From positions 211,855,443-211,919,442 of the forward strand of contig OU015490.1 in the NCBI GenBank assembly GCA_907164885.2: a stretch of DNA of 64,000 nucleotides. Direction: 5' to 3'. The notes beneath the pieces were generated by a model that worked only from the letters and a program-made list of their open reading frames with translations, was not told the origin of the DNA and ran no database searches. Made by a program: the position numbers and the translations under genes. How positions within the stretch are numbered: position 1 is the stretch's first letter; every line of letters starts with the position of its first letter. Shown here piece after piece: positions 12,786 to 23,216 of this stretch. This DNA is from Dolomedes plantarius. Taxonomy: Eukaryota; Arthropoda; Arachnida; Araneae; Dolomedidae.

Positions 12786-14094
12786 CCCATTTAGGACCAC
12801 TCCATGTTTCCTTTATTAGAAATGCACCAAACAGTGTTTTAGCACTTCTTAGAACATTAATAACACAAATAAGTTGCTTCCATAAAATTAAATTTATTTT
12901 TACGAGAGTTACGAAATGTTGCGTTTTCGCAACATCAGTCCAAAGCGATATAAAAATTTTAAAAATATAAAAATTTAAAATTATAAAAAAAAATTTTGAA
13001 AAATTTTAAAAATCTCTGAAACATTTAGCATGAAGACGTACATAACACTTATTACATACAAAAATTGTTTGACTTTTGCAGTGTTTACTTTTTTTGTTTA
13101 TTTTTACTATTTTTAGTAATAATATGGCCCATACGGTTTTTCCGAGTTTCGATGAGAATTAGATTTTGAATTGAAGATGGTCTTCCAATATGTGAAGTTT
13201 CAGGTAAAACAGAATTCATCTGCATTTCTTCAAGCCTTTTTATCAAAGATATGGCTCTCTCAAAGATATAGATCTCTTAAACTCTAATAAACTTATTTTA
13301 GAATTCATTACATCCATGTAGAGTCTCCCTTTTTCCCATATAATATGCTCCTTTTTCTTACTATATTGCTTACTTTTACATTTATTAGAAAAAAAAATGT
13401 CGATTTCATCTGCAATGTCTTTAGGTGATTCGACATTTTCACATAAAATATTATCATCAATATCTTCTTCATCCGTCAAATCATTCGGATCTGGAGGAAT
13501 AATGACGAATTATGGTTCCTCATTAGCTTCTGTTGAGGAAGATTCTGAAATATCATCATCTAGCCCATGAAAATACTCCAATGTCTCTTCCAATGTCAAA
13601 AATCGCTTTTTTCTAGAGACAAACTTATCTGAAATGCAAACAATGCCAATTTACTGCATGAAAAACTAGGCAGCACTAATAAAACACATTGGAAATATGT
13701 AATACACTTTGGACTGATGTTGCGTTATCGCAACATTTTTAAAAATATGAATTAAGAAACATAAAAACAAAAATTATGATTTATCTGTTGAAGCCGTTTT
13801 GTTCTTTAGTCTCTAGTAAACTCGGAACAAGCATCAAATTGGAAATTTATCATGTGCTGCTATCTAAGGTTATTATTTGAAAATAGTCATTTTTTTCCCT
13901 TTCAAAACACCAGAAAAAAACAATTTTTTGCAAGTGCTAAAAGTGGGGAAATGAGGAAACAAACAAATTATTATGATCAATTGAAGTATAGAGAATAAAA
14001 TAAAAATGTTACTTCAGACGTACAAAGTTTTGAACATGCCTTTAAAAAATACAGAAAATAATGTTGCGTTTTCGCAACACCAGTCTTAAATGGG
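12786..14094 (-). mobile_element. piggyBac-like element, internally deleted
   Basis: TTAA flanks both sides (12782-12785 and 14095-14098), and the ends are CCCATTTAGGAC and the complement of CCCATTTAAGAC, the CCC...GGG rule of piggyBac. On the minus strand only a transposase N-terminus is left. A 6-bp-stem hairpin GTTGCG-N4-CGCAAC occurs near the left end (12918-12933), in the middle (13719-13734) and near the right end (14063-14078). Confidence 0.85.
13243..13640 (-). pseudogene. piggyBac-like transposase, N-terminal fragment
   Basis: The minus strand reads DKFVSRKKRFLTLEETLEYF, then an acidic stretch (LDDDISESSSTEANEEP), one stop codon, then IIPPDPNDLTDEEDIDDN and DIADEIDIFF. Acidic N-termini with a PPDPNxLTDEEDIDD motif are common in piggyBac transposases. 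The catalytic DDD domain is absent. Confidence 0.7.
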
Positions 14095-14480
14095 TTAAAG
14101 AAAAACGGATGGTGATAGAAATGTACGGTTTGTTGCATTCTGCTTAGGTAACCATGGAATTTATTCTCACCAATTTTTAGAATTAGTTACAATAGTTGTC
14201 AACAGATGGCGCTGATGACTGGGAGAAACTATAAACAATGATTTCAAAGCAAGAAGCATACGCAAGTGGCATGGATTGGCCTCCCTATTCACCTAATTTG
14301 ACGCCATGCGATTTTTTTTCTTTACTTGAAAGACCAGGTGTATCATCACAATCCTCAAACTAGTAGATTAACTGGAACAATACATGTCTTCTGCTTGTCA
14401 GAACATTCAAACTGAAATGTTTGCACGGGCGTCTGCGATCTTTGATCACAAATGCGCCACGTTGTTGCAGCAAACGGTGG

Positions 14481-14513
<33 letters not shown>
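14481..14513. repeat. (TA)n tract between two transposons
   Basis: TA repeat that is the only sequence between the mariner-like remnant and the pogo-like element at 14514. Confidence 0.95.
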
Positions 14514-14516
<3 letters not shown>

Positions 14517-15962
14517 TGGACGCTCGTTAATTCGAACTCGGTTAATTCGAACTTTCGGTTAATTCGAACTAATCCAAAGGCCCCAAAAAACTTGTATTGG
14601 AGTTAATGTTAAAAATATCTCGTTAATTCGAACTAAATTTTTATCACTTCGGTTAATTCGAACTAAAAATGTGATAAAAAAAATTCATTTTCCTCATTTA
14701 ATGGAGAAAATACACACTGTGTTTATTATTTTGTGTGTCACAATTTCTTTTCTGTGTAAAGAGGCACATGCCTGCATTCCTAGACTATTCCATGTCCGCT
14801 AAACGTTAGTAGCTATTGTCCTTATTATTAGTGCTAAACCGAAAAGGCAATTTTCCTATATTTGGATCGATTTTCTGAGAATTTCAGAAAAACTAGTCTT
14901 TACTACAGATTCTAGGGAGCTGCGTCAGTTATAACTCCAGTGCAGACAAGTTAATGTGGTCTAGTTTTTCTTTCTCATTGTGTGGTGTGAACGTGTAAAA
15001 ATTCAGGATGTCTACACGTGGAAAGTACAAAACCCTAACTTTGGAGACAAAGGTAGAAATTTTAAAGAAAGTAGAGAATGGCGAATGTAAAACAAAGTTA
15101 GTTGACTATGGAATTTTAAAAAAATGCCTTGTCAACTAATTTGGAAAACAAGGAGTCAATTTTAGATTCATGGGAAAAATCAAAATTTGCTAGAGAATGG
15201 AAACGCATGAGGAATGCGTCCCAAGAAGATCTAGAAAAAGCTCTACTGCTATGGTTCCAGGATGTTAGATCTCGAAATTTTCCGATAAATGAACCCCTAG
15301 TGCTGACGAAGGCAAGTGATGAATTGGCAAGTCGAATGGGTATTGAAGATTTTAAATGCACTGATGGATGGCTTTCCGGATTTAAGTCAATTCATAATAT
15401 TTCTTATCAAACTGTATATGGCCAAAGCTCTGATGTAAACGAAGACGTATGCAGTAATTTCGGTAGGAAACTGCCAGGGCTTTTCTCTACTTACCTGCCG
15501 AAAGATAGTTTTAATGCGGCCATAATGGACAAAGCCATAATGGACTCTATTAAAACTCTGAAAGCATTTATTCAGATGGAACCTTCCTCTGAAAATGAAT
15601 TGAAATGTTTACTTCAAATCGAGGAGCTAGCTGAACAATGTAGGCGTCATAAACAGAACCAAACATCCATTTTAAAGGTTTTCTCCAAAGTGTAATTCAT
15701 ATTTTTAATTTTAAAGTTTACTTTCTACTGCATATCTTCTGCTTCATTTTATGATTAAGGTAGGTCTGTATTGCTTTTTAATATGTTTAACTTTAGATAA
15801 CATAGTATAATATATTTTCTGGGGTTATACGTACTAGAAGATTTTCTTCTTCAGTGATACACTTTTAAAGTTATATATTTTCTCTTAACATCGAATAATT
15901 CGAACTTCGGATAATTCGAACTTTTTTCTGAGAACCTTCGAGTTCGAATTAACGAGCGTCCA

Positions 15963-15965
<3 letters not shown>
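14514..15965 (+). mobile_element. pogo-like element with DDE domain deleted
   Basis: The ends are perfect 26-bp inverted repeats starting CAGTGGACGCTCGTTAATTC, with TA outside both. The motif GTTAATTCGAACT, part of the terminal repeat, recurs five times in the first 150 bases and as variants at the right end, as expected of transposase-binding sites. Inside is one frame for a shortened pogo protein. Both flanks are TA microsatellite. Confidence 0.9.
15008..15695 (+). pseudogene. pogo-like protein: CENP-B-type DNA-binding region joined to the C-terminus
   Basis: The ATG at 15008 starts MSTRGKYKTLTLETKVEIL, a CENP-B N-terminal HTH. One frameshift at the A-run near 15115-15125 separates it from the remaining 188-residue frame (15129-15695). 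That frame has the second HTH of the Tc5/CENP-B type (ALLLWFQDVRSRNFPINEP, then FKCTDGWLSGFKSIHNISY). At PKDSFNA the usual DETG catalytic start is missing, and the sequence passes in frame into a C-terminal tail with a QIEELAEQCRRHKQ helix. The whole DDE domain is thus deleted, leaving a DNA-binding module. Whether it is expressed is unknown. Confidence 0.8.

Positions 15966-16005
<40 letters not shown>
15966..16005. repeat. (TA)n tract between two transposons
   Basis: TA repeat separating the pogo-like element from the element starting at 16006. Confidence 0.95.
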
Positions 16006-16883
16006 CAGGGGGATTGTTTTAACTGACACTACTCAGAGCCATTTGTAGCTTGATCTACCTCTCAGAATTCCACCAATGTTGATAGAGGGACTAAGCACGA
16101 CAAGTGAAAGATTTTCCGGGAAAAAAATAAAATTTTTTTCCCAAACTCGCCGATAGGGAAATATATGCCGCTGTTGTTATCCACGCACACGAGAAATTGC
16201 ATAAAAAGCAAGTAAAGCAACAAAATACAAATTCTCGACTATGTAGTCGACAGCAGCGCCAGTATTTCTGGCTTTAAAGATAAAGGATGAATACCGAAAA
16301 GATTGCAAACAGAGAAATGGATAAAAAAGAAATTTCATTGCAACACCACTTTATGCAACAAATTCACGTCTCCCTCCTTCAATGTGACCACAGTCCTGGT
16401 GGACGACACATTGCATCCTGAGCACTATGTTCTTAATGGCCAAGCGTAACATGTCACCAGGAATGTTCATCAAATTCCGAGAAATGTTATCCTTTATGGC
16501 CGCGAAGTTAGAGACTCCACCAAGATACACCTTAGAGTTTAAATATTCCCACAGAGAAAAAATCACATGGTTTAGGTCCGGGGAGCGACGTGGCTATGCA
16601 AGTGGTATAAAGCGACTGATGACCCTTTCTCCTGTAATGCACGGCGCAACAGATTCCGCACTTTATAGCAAAAATACTTGCACTGCTGTCGACTTCGTAG
16701 TCATGAATTTGCATGTTTCACTTGCCTTTTTATGCATATTCTCGGGTGCTCCGACAACAACAGTGCCATACCTCCCCCTATCGGCGACTTTTGGAACTAG
16801 TTTCACTATCAATTTTGATGGAATTCCGGCTGATACATCGCGGTACAAATAGCTCTGAGCAGTGTCAGTTTTAAAAAAAAATT
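16006..16883 (-). mobile_element. DUF4817-type element, short deletion derivative
   Basis: The ends share the AACTGACACTRCTCAGAGC motif in inverted orientation and resemble the ends of the larger element at 54146-55822. The right end lacks the last ten or so bases and merges into a TA tract. On the minus strand, only a transposase C-terminus remains: PRRSPDLNHVIFSLWEYLN (across a frame change) and LNSKVYLGGVSNFAAIK, ending near 16351. About 800 bases are missing relative to the larger relative. Confidence 0.8.
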
Positions 16884-17470
16884 ATATATATATATACAGA
16901 GAGGGAGAAAGAGAAAGAGAGAGGTGGATCCGTAAATGTATGATTGTTTGTAGTTCCTACTGAAATTTAACTACCTGCTTCTGATTTAAACTCTTAAAAA
17001 CTGGATTTCGAGATTGTATGCATGGCATTCACTACAGTTTCAACTATGGAAGCAGTATAATTAGTCTGGAGAAAACAAAAGCTTCAAAATTTAATAAACC
17101 TAGTGTAGTTTTTAAGACTGATTCTTTGCGGCGAAATGTCGTTATTTCATCAGGAACTTCACGGTAGCTGTACCCTCATGGAATAATACACAGGACTTCA
17201 AAGACCTTTGAAACAAAGCTGTCTATAAGTAATTTATAGATGATCCTATTTTTAGTATTAGGGGATAAGGGCGAATATTCTATTCCCCTTTAGTAAAGTG
17301 TTTTATTCATAAGAAAACTTTAAAATTTTCGTTTAAAATATGTACTTCTCTCGAAAGCATTGATTTTACTTGCATATTGAAACAAATGAATCTGTTGCAT
17401 AGACTAATCGAACGAAATTTTAATGTGGTTCTTTTAGGAGATTTTTAATATTCACGTATGTTTTATACAC
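16884..17470 (+). repeat. dispersed repeat family B, copy 1
   Basis: Matches 41480-42070 in inverted orientation over about 580 bases. Both copies have a TA tract next to a purine (GA/CT) microsatellite at the same end, then share GATTCTTTGCGGCGAAATG and GGGATAAGGGCGAATATTC. No coding content. I do not recognise the family. Confidence 0.7.
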
Positions 17471-17596
17471 TTATACATGTTCCATACACAAGTTGTTAAA
17501 GAAGTGATATTTTTTAGAGTAGTTTCACGTTTAGACGAAATATATCCTTTTCCTCACTCTATTGATATAACTCAAAGCAATTGTAGAAATGTTTAA

Positions 17597-19113
17597 CCCT
17601 GCTTTTCTGTTCGGGTCTATTTGACACGAAATAAATTTTATCAGTGTATAAAATCTGAAACATCAGTGATAAAATTGTTAGAACTTGTGAATTTGTTTCT
17701 ATATAAGAGTATTTAATTGTCATGAAATCTCTTTACATTATTTTTATATTTTCCATTTTTTTTTTAAATTGGTTACTTGTATACTGTTCGGGTCAATATG
17801 ACCCGACGCAAAAGTGCAATGATATTCGGATACTCCCTTACATTGTTATAAGAGTTATTTCCTGTTACAAATTAGATTTCCTGTTACAAGTTATATTTCG
17901 CGAGTCCTTTCTATGTTATAGCTAGTTCTGTCAAAAATTAAATAATAAAAAGCACTAATACTGGGGATGTAAACGTTTATGGGGAGAAGTGGAAAAATGT
18001 AGATGATGTCCCTTCCAAGCGTAAATTAGGTTGTTATTGTTAGCTGGAGAATGTAAGTCAAGTGGCAATTCGACAAAAATTGTATGGCAAGCAGATACTG
18101 GTCGTAGTATATTTCATTTGACAATGTCCCTCGAGATATTTTGTTCATAATTCGAGTGCTGCATTTTGACAATATATCGACACATTAAGAAAGAAGACGC
18201 ACTGACAAACTGCTACCTGTGCCTGAAATATGAGAAAATGAATAGATATGCTTCCCAAATTATATTATACCGATGAAAATGCCACTGTCGTGGAACAGTT
18301 AGTGGCATTTTGAGATAAAATACCATTCAAAGATTATGTACCTAAAATCCAGCCAAGTATGGTATATTGTGTGAAGATATGGATATTGTGTCATAGCAAA
18401 ACATCATACGGACTGAAAGCACAAATTTATTAAGTGAAACAACCTGGAAGAAAATACCATTCAAAGATTATGTACCCAGAAAACCAGCCAAGTATGAGAT
18501 ATTGTGTGAAGATATGGATATTGTGTGATAGCAAAACATCGTACATACTGAAAAGCCCAAATTTATTCAGTAGAACAACCTGGAACGACTCTTTAGAAAA
18601 ATCAGACAATGTGGGTAGTATGTTATCTTACCTATAAACTTAGGTGGTACAACATAATTTCTTTACTTCATACAATTTAGGGAAATTTCGTCCAAGTCGT
18701 AAAATGACAGTGCTTGGTAAAGTATGAAAAAATAAAGAACTACCTCAACAAATGACTAACAAAGAATTGCATAGATTATCTTCACAGAATATACAACAGT
18801 ATTGAACCATGTTCCAAAAAAGAATAACGATATCTTACTAATGAACACTTTACATTCTGACAACAAGATAATTTCTACGGCAGACAAGAATATTACATAA
18901 CAGTGGCACCAAGGGATCGGTGGATACTCTTGAAATAAATTTGTTTGGGAAACTCAGTATTTCAATTTAACTTTACAAAATCTTAGTAAGCATCATGATT
19001 ATTAGGAAATAGGCTCAATAAATGAATTTTAAAACCATGTCTCAAAATTCATGTCCGGGTCATATTGACCAGAACGGTGCATTAGTAAAGTAAATACCTA
19101 CAGAACAACTGGG
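17597..19113 (+). mobile_element. piggyBac-like element
   Basis: TTAA flanks both ends (17593-17596, 19114-19117). Termini are CCCTGCTTTTCTGTTCGGGTC at left and the complement of CCCAGTTGTTCTGTAGG at right. The motif CGGGTCAATATGACCCG (17789-17805) and half-palindromic relatives lie near both ends, as in several piggyBac groups. The transposase is on the plus strand and is badly decayed. Confidence 0.82.
18080..19040 (+). pseudogene. piggyBac-like transposase with an internal tandem duplication
   Basis: Fragments in several frames follow piggyBac order: IFHLTMSLEIF, then EQLVAF, PFKDYVPK, VKIWILCHSKTSY, and later ILLMNTLHSDNKIISTADKN with WHQGIGGYS in place of the usual GGVDT block. A 134-bp segment (about 18317-18450) is repeated immediately after itself (18451-18585), so the PFKDYVP...CDSKTSY block occurs twice. 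Many stops and frame changes are present. Confidence 0.78.
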
Positions 19114-19179
19114 TTAAAAATGTATGGTATTATATACATAAAGTCTTGGCTGACCTAATTCTTGGAGGCAGGCAGGAGC

Positions 19180-19202
19180 ACACACACACACACACACTCA
19201 CA

Positions 19203-19275
<73 letters not shown>
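19180..19275. repeat. (CA)n-(TA)n microsatellite
   Basis: CA repeat with CTCACTC interruption, then a TA run that abuts the 5' LTR. Confidence 0.95.
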
Positions 19276-19279
<4 letters not shown>

Positions 19280-19736
19280 ACAATTTTGCCAGTCTATGGT
19301 AATGTCGCCAAATATGAGAGATATCGCCAAATAGGCGATGGATTTGGAGACTTATTTTGGTCGCCAAATTATATGACGCCAAATAGTCACCAACCTACTA
19401 GATCTTTATCGTACGTTCTGAAGATTTCTAGCTCGCGGCCGATAGGGGACGCGTTGGAAGTCTATAAATATACCTGAGATTGGCATTGGAAGTCAGTGTT
19501 CTTTTCTGCTGCGTATGGGATGTATAGAAAGTGCGTTAGGCTTATATTGTATTGAAGACTCTGTTATCCTGACTTGTGTTTTTTTAGAATTTTCTGTTGT
19601 ATAGAAGACAGTTCTTACTTGTTTTCGGTTGAATTCGTGTATACCCCTGGGGAATTTACAGTATAATAAATTTAATTTTATCTGCACTTTCTGAAAAGAT
19701 TTTTACTCAGTACCATCGAACCCAGAAAATGAACCA
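19276..19736 (+). repeat. 5' LTR of the gypsy-like element
   Basis: Starts TGTTACAATTTTGCC and ends GAACCA, next to TTTTGGTGTCAGTGG, which may hold the primer-binding site. A CTATAAATA box near 19462 and an AATAAA near 19664 are shared with the 3' LTR. Confidence 0.85.
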
Positions 19737-19763
19737 TTTTGGTGTCAGTGGTGTAGGAATTGA

Positions 19764-20050
19764 ATGGCTTTTACAAAATTAATGGCTGATCAGACTGTTA
19801 CAGATCAAGCTTTGGAAGATAAATTCCAACAGATTATTGCTACGATGACTAAAATGGCTTCAGGTCAAGAGGAGATAAAGAATGAAATGTCTGCAGGTCA
19901 AGTAGAGATAAATAAAGAAATATCTGCAGGTCAAGAAGAGACGAAAGCCATTCAAGAACAGATAAAGGAAATATCGGCTTTTCAGGAAGAATTAAAATGT
20001 GGAATTATAACTATCGTGAATGAAAGAGTGACAGAAATGGAAGACAAATA
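19764..20050 (+). pseudogene. gag N-terminal part, interrupted by a MITE
   Basis: The ATG at 19764 opens MAFTKLMADQTVTDQALEDK, followed by a Glu/Gln/Lys-rich coiled-coil-like region with the short repeat SAGQEE/SAGQVE three times. The frame ends in the MITE inserted at TTAA (20051-20054). After the MITE the same kind of repeat continues (about 20810-20950) but with frame changes. Confidence 0.75.
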
Positions 20051-20054
20051 TTAA

Positions 20055-20776
20055 GGGGACAGTGGACTTTCAAAATTGTGAAATTCGACAAAAAATTCAA
20101 TTTTATTTTATTTTATTGAATTGGGAAACTACGGACGAGTAGGAATGTGTTGCAAAAAGAATTTTTTATTTCTGTGATTACTTTCCTAGTTATAGGCATT
20201 TGTATTTAATTTAGATATTATGTGGTTACTAATAGCAATAACTCTAAATGTGTTTTTCTCAAAATAAAAAATTTCATGTCATACGAATATTCAAACTGCT
20301 CCATGCGTCTTTTTAATTATCGTATTACTTTGAAATTTAAGTTTTATGTACTTAACACTATATCAAATAAATCTTATCGAAAATAATTATGCTTCGTAGC
20401 TCAGAATTTCTAAATTTTGTACTTGAAAAGATGATTTTGAGGTATTTTGCGTAATAAAAAGGGTGTTTTCACTGTTATTATTTTTTTCTCTTTATATTTT
20501 TAATGAATGCTTAAAATAAGCAATAAGTTTCATTGTTAGTTCTATAAGGTATCTTGCAAATAAAAATTACCATATTATATGCAAAAGAAATGCGCATGGA
20601 ACATTTTTAATTAGGCCAATTTTTGATATAATTAGTAATTCATAATTCATGAATTATTAATATTTCATCATTAAATTTTAACCACTTTTACATATCTATG
20701 GTACTAATCACATATTCAAATTTCAAGAAAATCCATTGAAAACAAAAAAAGTTAGGTTTGAAGGTGCACTGTCCCC
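20055..20776. mobile_element. MITE with TTAA target duplication
   Basis: TTAA at 20051-20054 and 20777-20780 flanks inverted ends GGGGACAGTGGACTTTC and the complement of GGGGACAGTGCACCTTC. The 722-bp interior is AT-rich and noncoding. TTAA duplications occur in piggyBac and Sola3; GGGG ends differ from the CCC start of piggyBac, and a TA duplication with AAGGGG ends would also fit, so the superfamily is left open. Confidence 0.85.
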
Positions 20777-20804
20777 TTAAGAACAATTCCAGAATGTGGA
20801 ACGA

Positions 20805-21770
20805 AAATTTAATATTTTTGATTAATTTGATAAAGTTGATACCAAATTTGAAAATATGGAGTAAAAATTTGGCAACAAATTTGAAAGTATGGAGGAAAAT
20901 GTGATAAATTTGACAACAAATTTGAAACTATGGAAGAAATATTTGGCGAAATAAAAGAAAATTTAGAGGGAAAATTTACCGACGTTTCAAGAAAAGTACA
21001 GATTTTAGAACAGAAATTGTCAAATACTTGTGTTACTGAAGATTGTAACTGTATATCTCTCACCTCCCGGCCACCCATTAAGCTGTCAAACTATGATGGA
21101 AAATCTTCTTGGCATGTTTCCAAAACTCAGTTTTCGATTGTGGCGAACGCCAGCGGATGGGGCTCTGTAACATAAGCGTGTCAATTGGCTGTATCTCTGC
21201 GTGGCGAAGCGGCGGATATTTTGCTGACGATTCCAGAAGAGCAGCAATTAGACTTTGGCGCACTTTCAAGGGCTTTGGAGTCATGCTTTGTCGAGAAGTG
21301 TTTGAACGACTGTAGCCGGCTCGAGCTCGAATCTCGCCGACAGATGCCAAATGAATCGCTACAAGAACTTGCATCAGACGTAGAAAGGCTGTCCCATCTC
21401 GCCTCGTTAGACTGCCCTGCGGAAGTACGAGAAAATCTTGCTTTATATTATTTTATCGATGCAGATTGCGACATCGAAATACAGAAGGTACTTGGAATGG
21501 CGGGTGTTAAAGATTTGAGGTCCGCCTTAGTCTATGCCATGAAGTTTGAAGAAGCCCAACAGGCTTCACAAAAAGCTTGCCACTGTATTACGGTTTCGAA
21601 CGTTCAATTCAATATTTGATGGAAATAATAGACGAGTTGACAGAACAGGTCAGTGCTTTAAGTTCAGTTAAGGCTGACAGACGACAAGTCGTAAAATGCT
21701 GGAGTTTGGGAAACGAAGGCCACACATGTAGTAATTGCCCAGTGCGCCAATACACGGGAGCGAAGAACAC
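20805..21770 (+). pseudogene. gag-like capsid region, frameshifted
   Basis: After the MITE, a repeated KFE/KFD pattern leads to PPIKLSNYDGKSSWHVSKTQ (start of the capsid-like domain). A stop and frame change near 21174 precede a 144-residue frame (21185-21619) containing LRGEAADILLTIPEE and ELESRRQMPNESLQELASDV, typical of arthropod gypsy Gag. Further on, KCWSLGNEGHTCSNCP is a decayed CCHC zinc knuckle in which the second Cys has become Leu. Confidence 0.78.
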
Positions 21771-21879
21771 TCCCAAGAAACAGCGGAATGCCGAAGTCCT
21801 ATCACGAAAACCCTGTTCCGGAAATTGCCATTATTGTTCCGGAGAGGAAAAGAAATTCGATGTTATAAATCCCGTAGCA

Positions 21880-22400
21880 AGACGAACTACAGCTTCTACG
21901 TCACCAGAGCCAGATCCATGGAGGGATGACAAAGTTCGAAAAGATCAGCTGGAAGATCCTGAAATAAATCCCCTAACTGTTCACGAAACAATTGGCTATA
22001 CACCATTCCAGATCATTTCCGGTCGTGATCTTCGTCTGCCATGTGATATCCAGTCCCGACGCCCTCCAGACACGCCTTCATCGCCTGAGGAGTACAACAG
22101 TGAACTCGAGGCCCATTTTGAAGACGTCCATAACTTCGTCCGTGAACGGAACAACATCGCGACGGAGAAGATGAAGTCCCGGTACGACACAAAAGCAACA
22201 AGACATCAATTCCATGTAGGTAAAAAGATGTAGTTCTGGAACCCATTCGACATAAAGGACTTTCTCCCAAGTTACAGTGGTCTTGGGATGATCTATATAG
22301 AGTCCTAAAAAGACTGAATGACGTCGTGGTTCGTATAAGATAATCGTCTAATTCTAAGCCCAGAATAGTGCATTATGATAGGCTAGATCCTTACTATGGA
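21880..22400 (+). pseudogene. integrase C-terminal fragment
   Basis: The frame reads HETIGYTPFQIISGRDLRLP, then DTPSSPEEYNSELEAHFEDV, then KMKSRYDTKATRHQFHVGKK, then a stop where relatives have VWFWNP. This is the end of a gypsy integrase after the DDE core, plus the chromodomain-side GPY-like region in other frames. It joins gag-derived sequence directly, so several kilobases of pol are deleted. Confidence 0.85.
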
Positions 22401-22720
22401 CATAGTTAATAGATTAAAGATGTGTACAGACCATGATTGTTCTCTTTTTGTATATAGCATTTTATTTAGTGTAAATAATACTTAACTAAGTTTTGTTATA
22501 TCCTTAAGTTTCTTTTTTTTGTTTTTGTTTTAGTCATGTTGTTTACACTAATTCGATGCTCAATGTAATCATTTATTAGTTTTATGAAATATGTATTTAT
22601 CTGTATGCGTGTTAATTTTGTATTGATTTTAGCAGTGATTTTATAGTTTAGTTTTATATTATGTATTGTAAGTAAGGTTTCTTGCCCAAGAGCTGTACTG
22701 TCCCGGACGTGCAGTCCTTG

Positions 22721-22732
22721 AGGAGGGAGCAA
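22721..22732 (+). other. polypurine tract
   Basis: GAGGAGGGAGCAA immediately precedes the 3' LTR start TGTTACAA, the position expected for plus-strand priming. Confidence 0.7.
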
Positions 22733-23216
22733 TGTTACAAATTTTGCCAGTCTATGGTAATCTCGCCAAATATGAGAGTTATCGTGAAATTGGCGATGTA
22801 TTTGAAGAATTATTTTGGTCCCCAAATTTGTCATTTTGACGCCAAATTTGAATGGTCACCAACCTTCCAGATCTTTCTAGTACGTTCTGGAGATTTCTAG
22901 CTGGCTGCTAGAAAACGTTCTAAGAGGCTTGTTGGAAGTTTATAAATATACTTGAGATTGGCATTGGAAGTCAGTGTTCTTTTCTGCTGCGTATTGAATG
23001 TATTGAAAGTGCGTCAGGCGTATATCGTATTGAAGACTCTGTTATCTTGACTTGTGTTTTTTTAGAGTTTTCTGTTGTATAGAATACAGTTGTCACACGT
23101 GTTTTCTGTTGAATTTGTGTACGCGCCTGAACAATTTACAGAACAATAAATTTAATTTAGTGTTCACTTTCTGAAGAGATTTTTATTCAATCCCACCGAA
23201 CCCAGAATACGGAACA
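22733..23216 (+). repeat. 3' LTR of the gypsy-like element
   Basis: Direct copy of 19276-19736 with scattered differences and small indels, sharing the TATA box and AATAAA. The many differences between the LTRs suggest an old insertion. Confidence 0.87.

Larger units (their letters stand above)
12743..14480 (+). mobile_element. mariner-like deletion derivative carrying a nested piggyBac
   Basis: The left end CCGGGTGTCCCAAAAATGAC is a typical Tc1/mariner-superfamily terminus. After the nested element (12786-14094) the sequence resumes with transposase fragments: MISKQEAYA near 14238, then WPPYSPNLTPCDFF (third catalytic Asp block), and a C-terminal tail ending LLQQTVV at the TA tract. Most of the catalytic core is missing between the N-terminal Met region and the WPPYSPN block, and the right terminal repeat is not visible. 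Confidence 0.65.
19276..23216 (+). mobile_element. Ty3/gypsy-like LTR retrotransposon, pol largely deleted
   Basis: Two direct LTRs (19276-19736, 22733-23216) bracket a gag-like region, a short integrase C-terminus and a purine tract. Protease, reverse transcriptase, RNase H and the integrase core are missing. A MITE is nested in gag (20055-20776). Both ends lie in TA repeat, so no target duplication can be read. Confidence 0.87.

Noticed and set aside
17722..17925. Small frame with a hydrophobic start resembling a signal peptide
   Set aside because: It lies in the 5' part of a piggyBac-like element, in AT-rich noncoding sequence with chance Phe/Ile runs.
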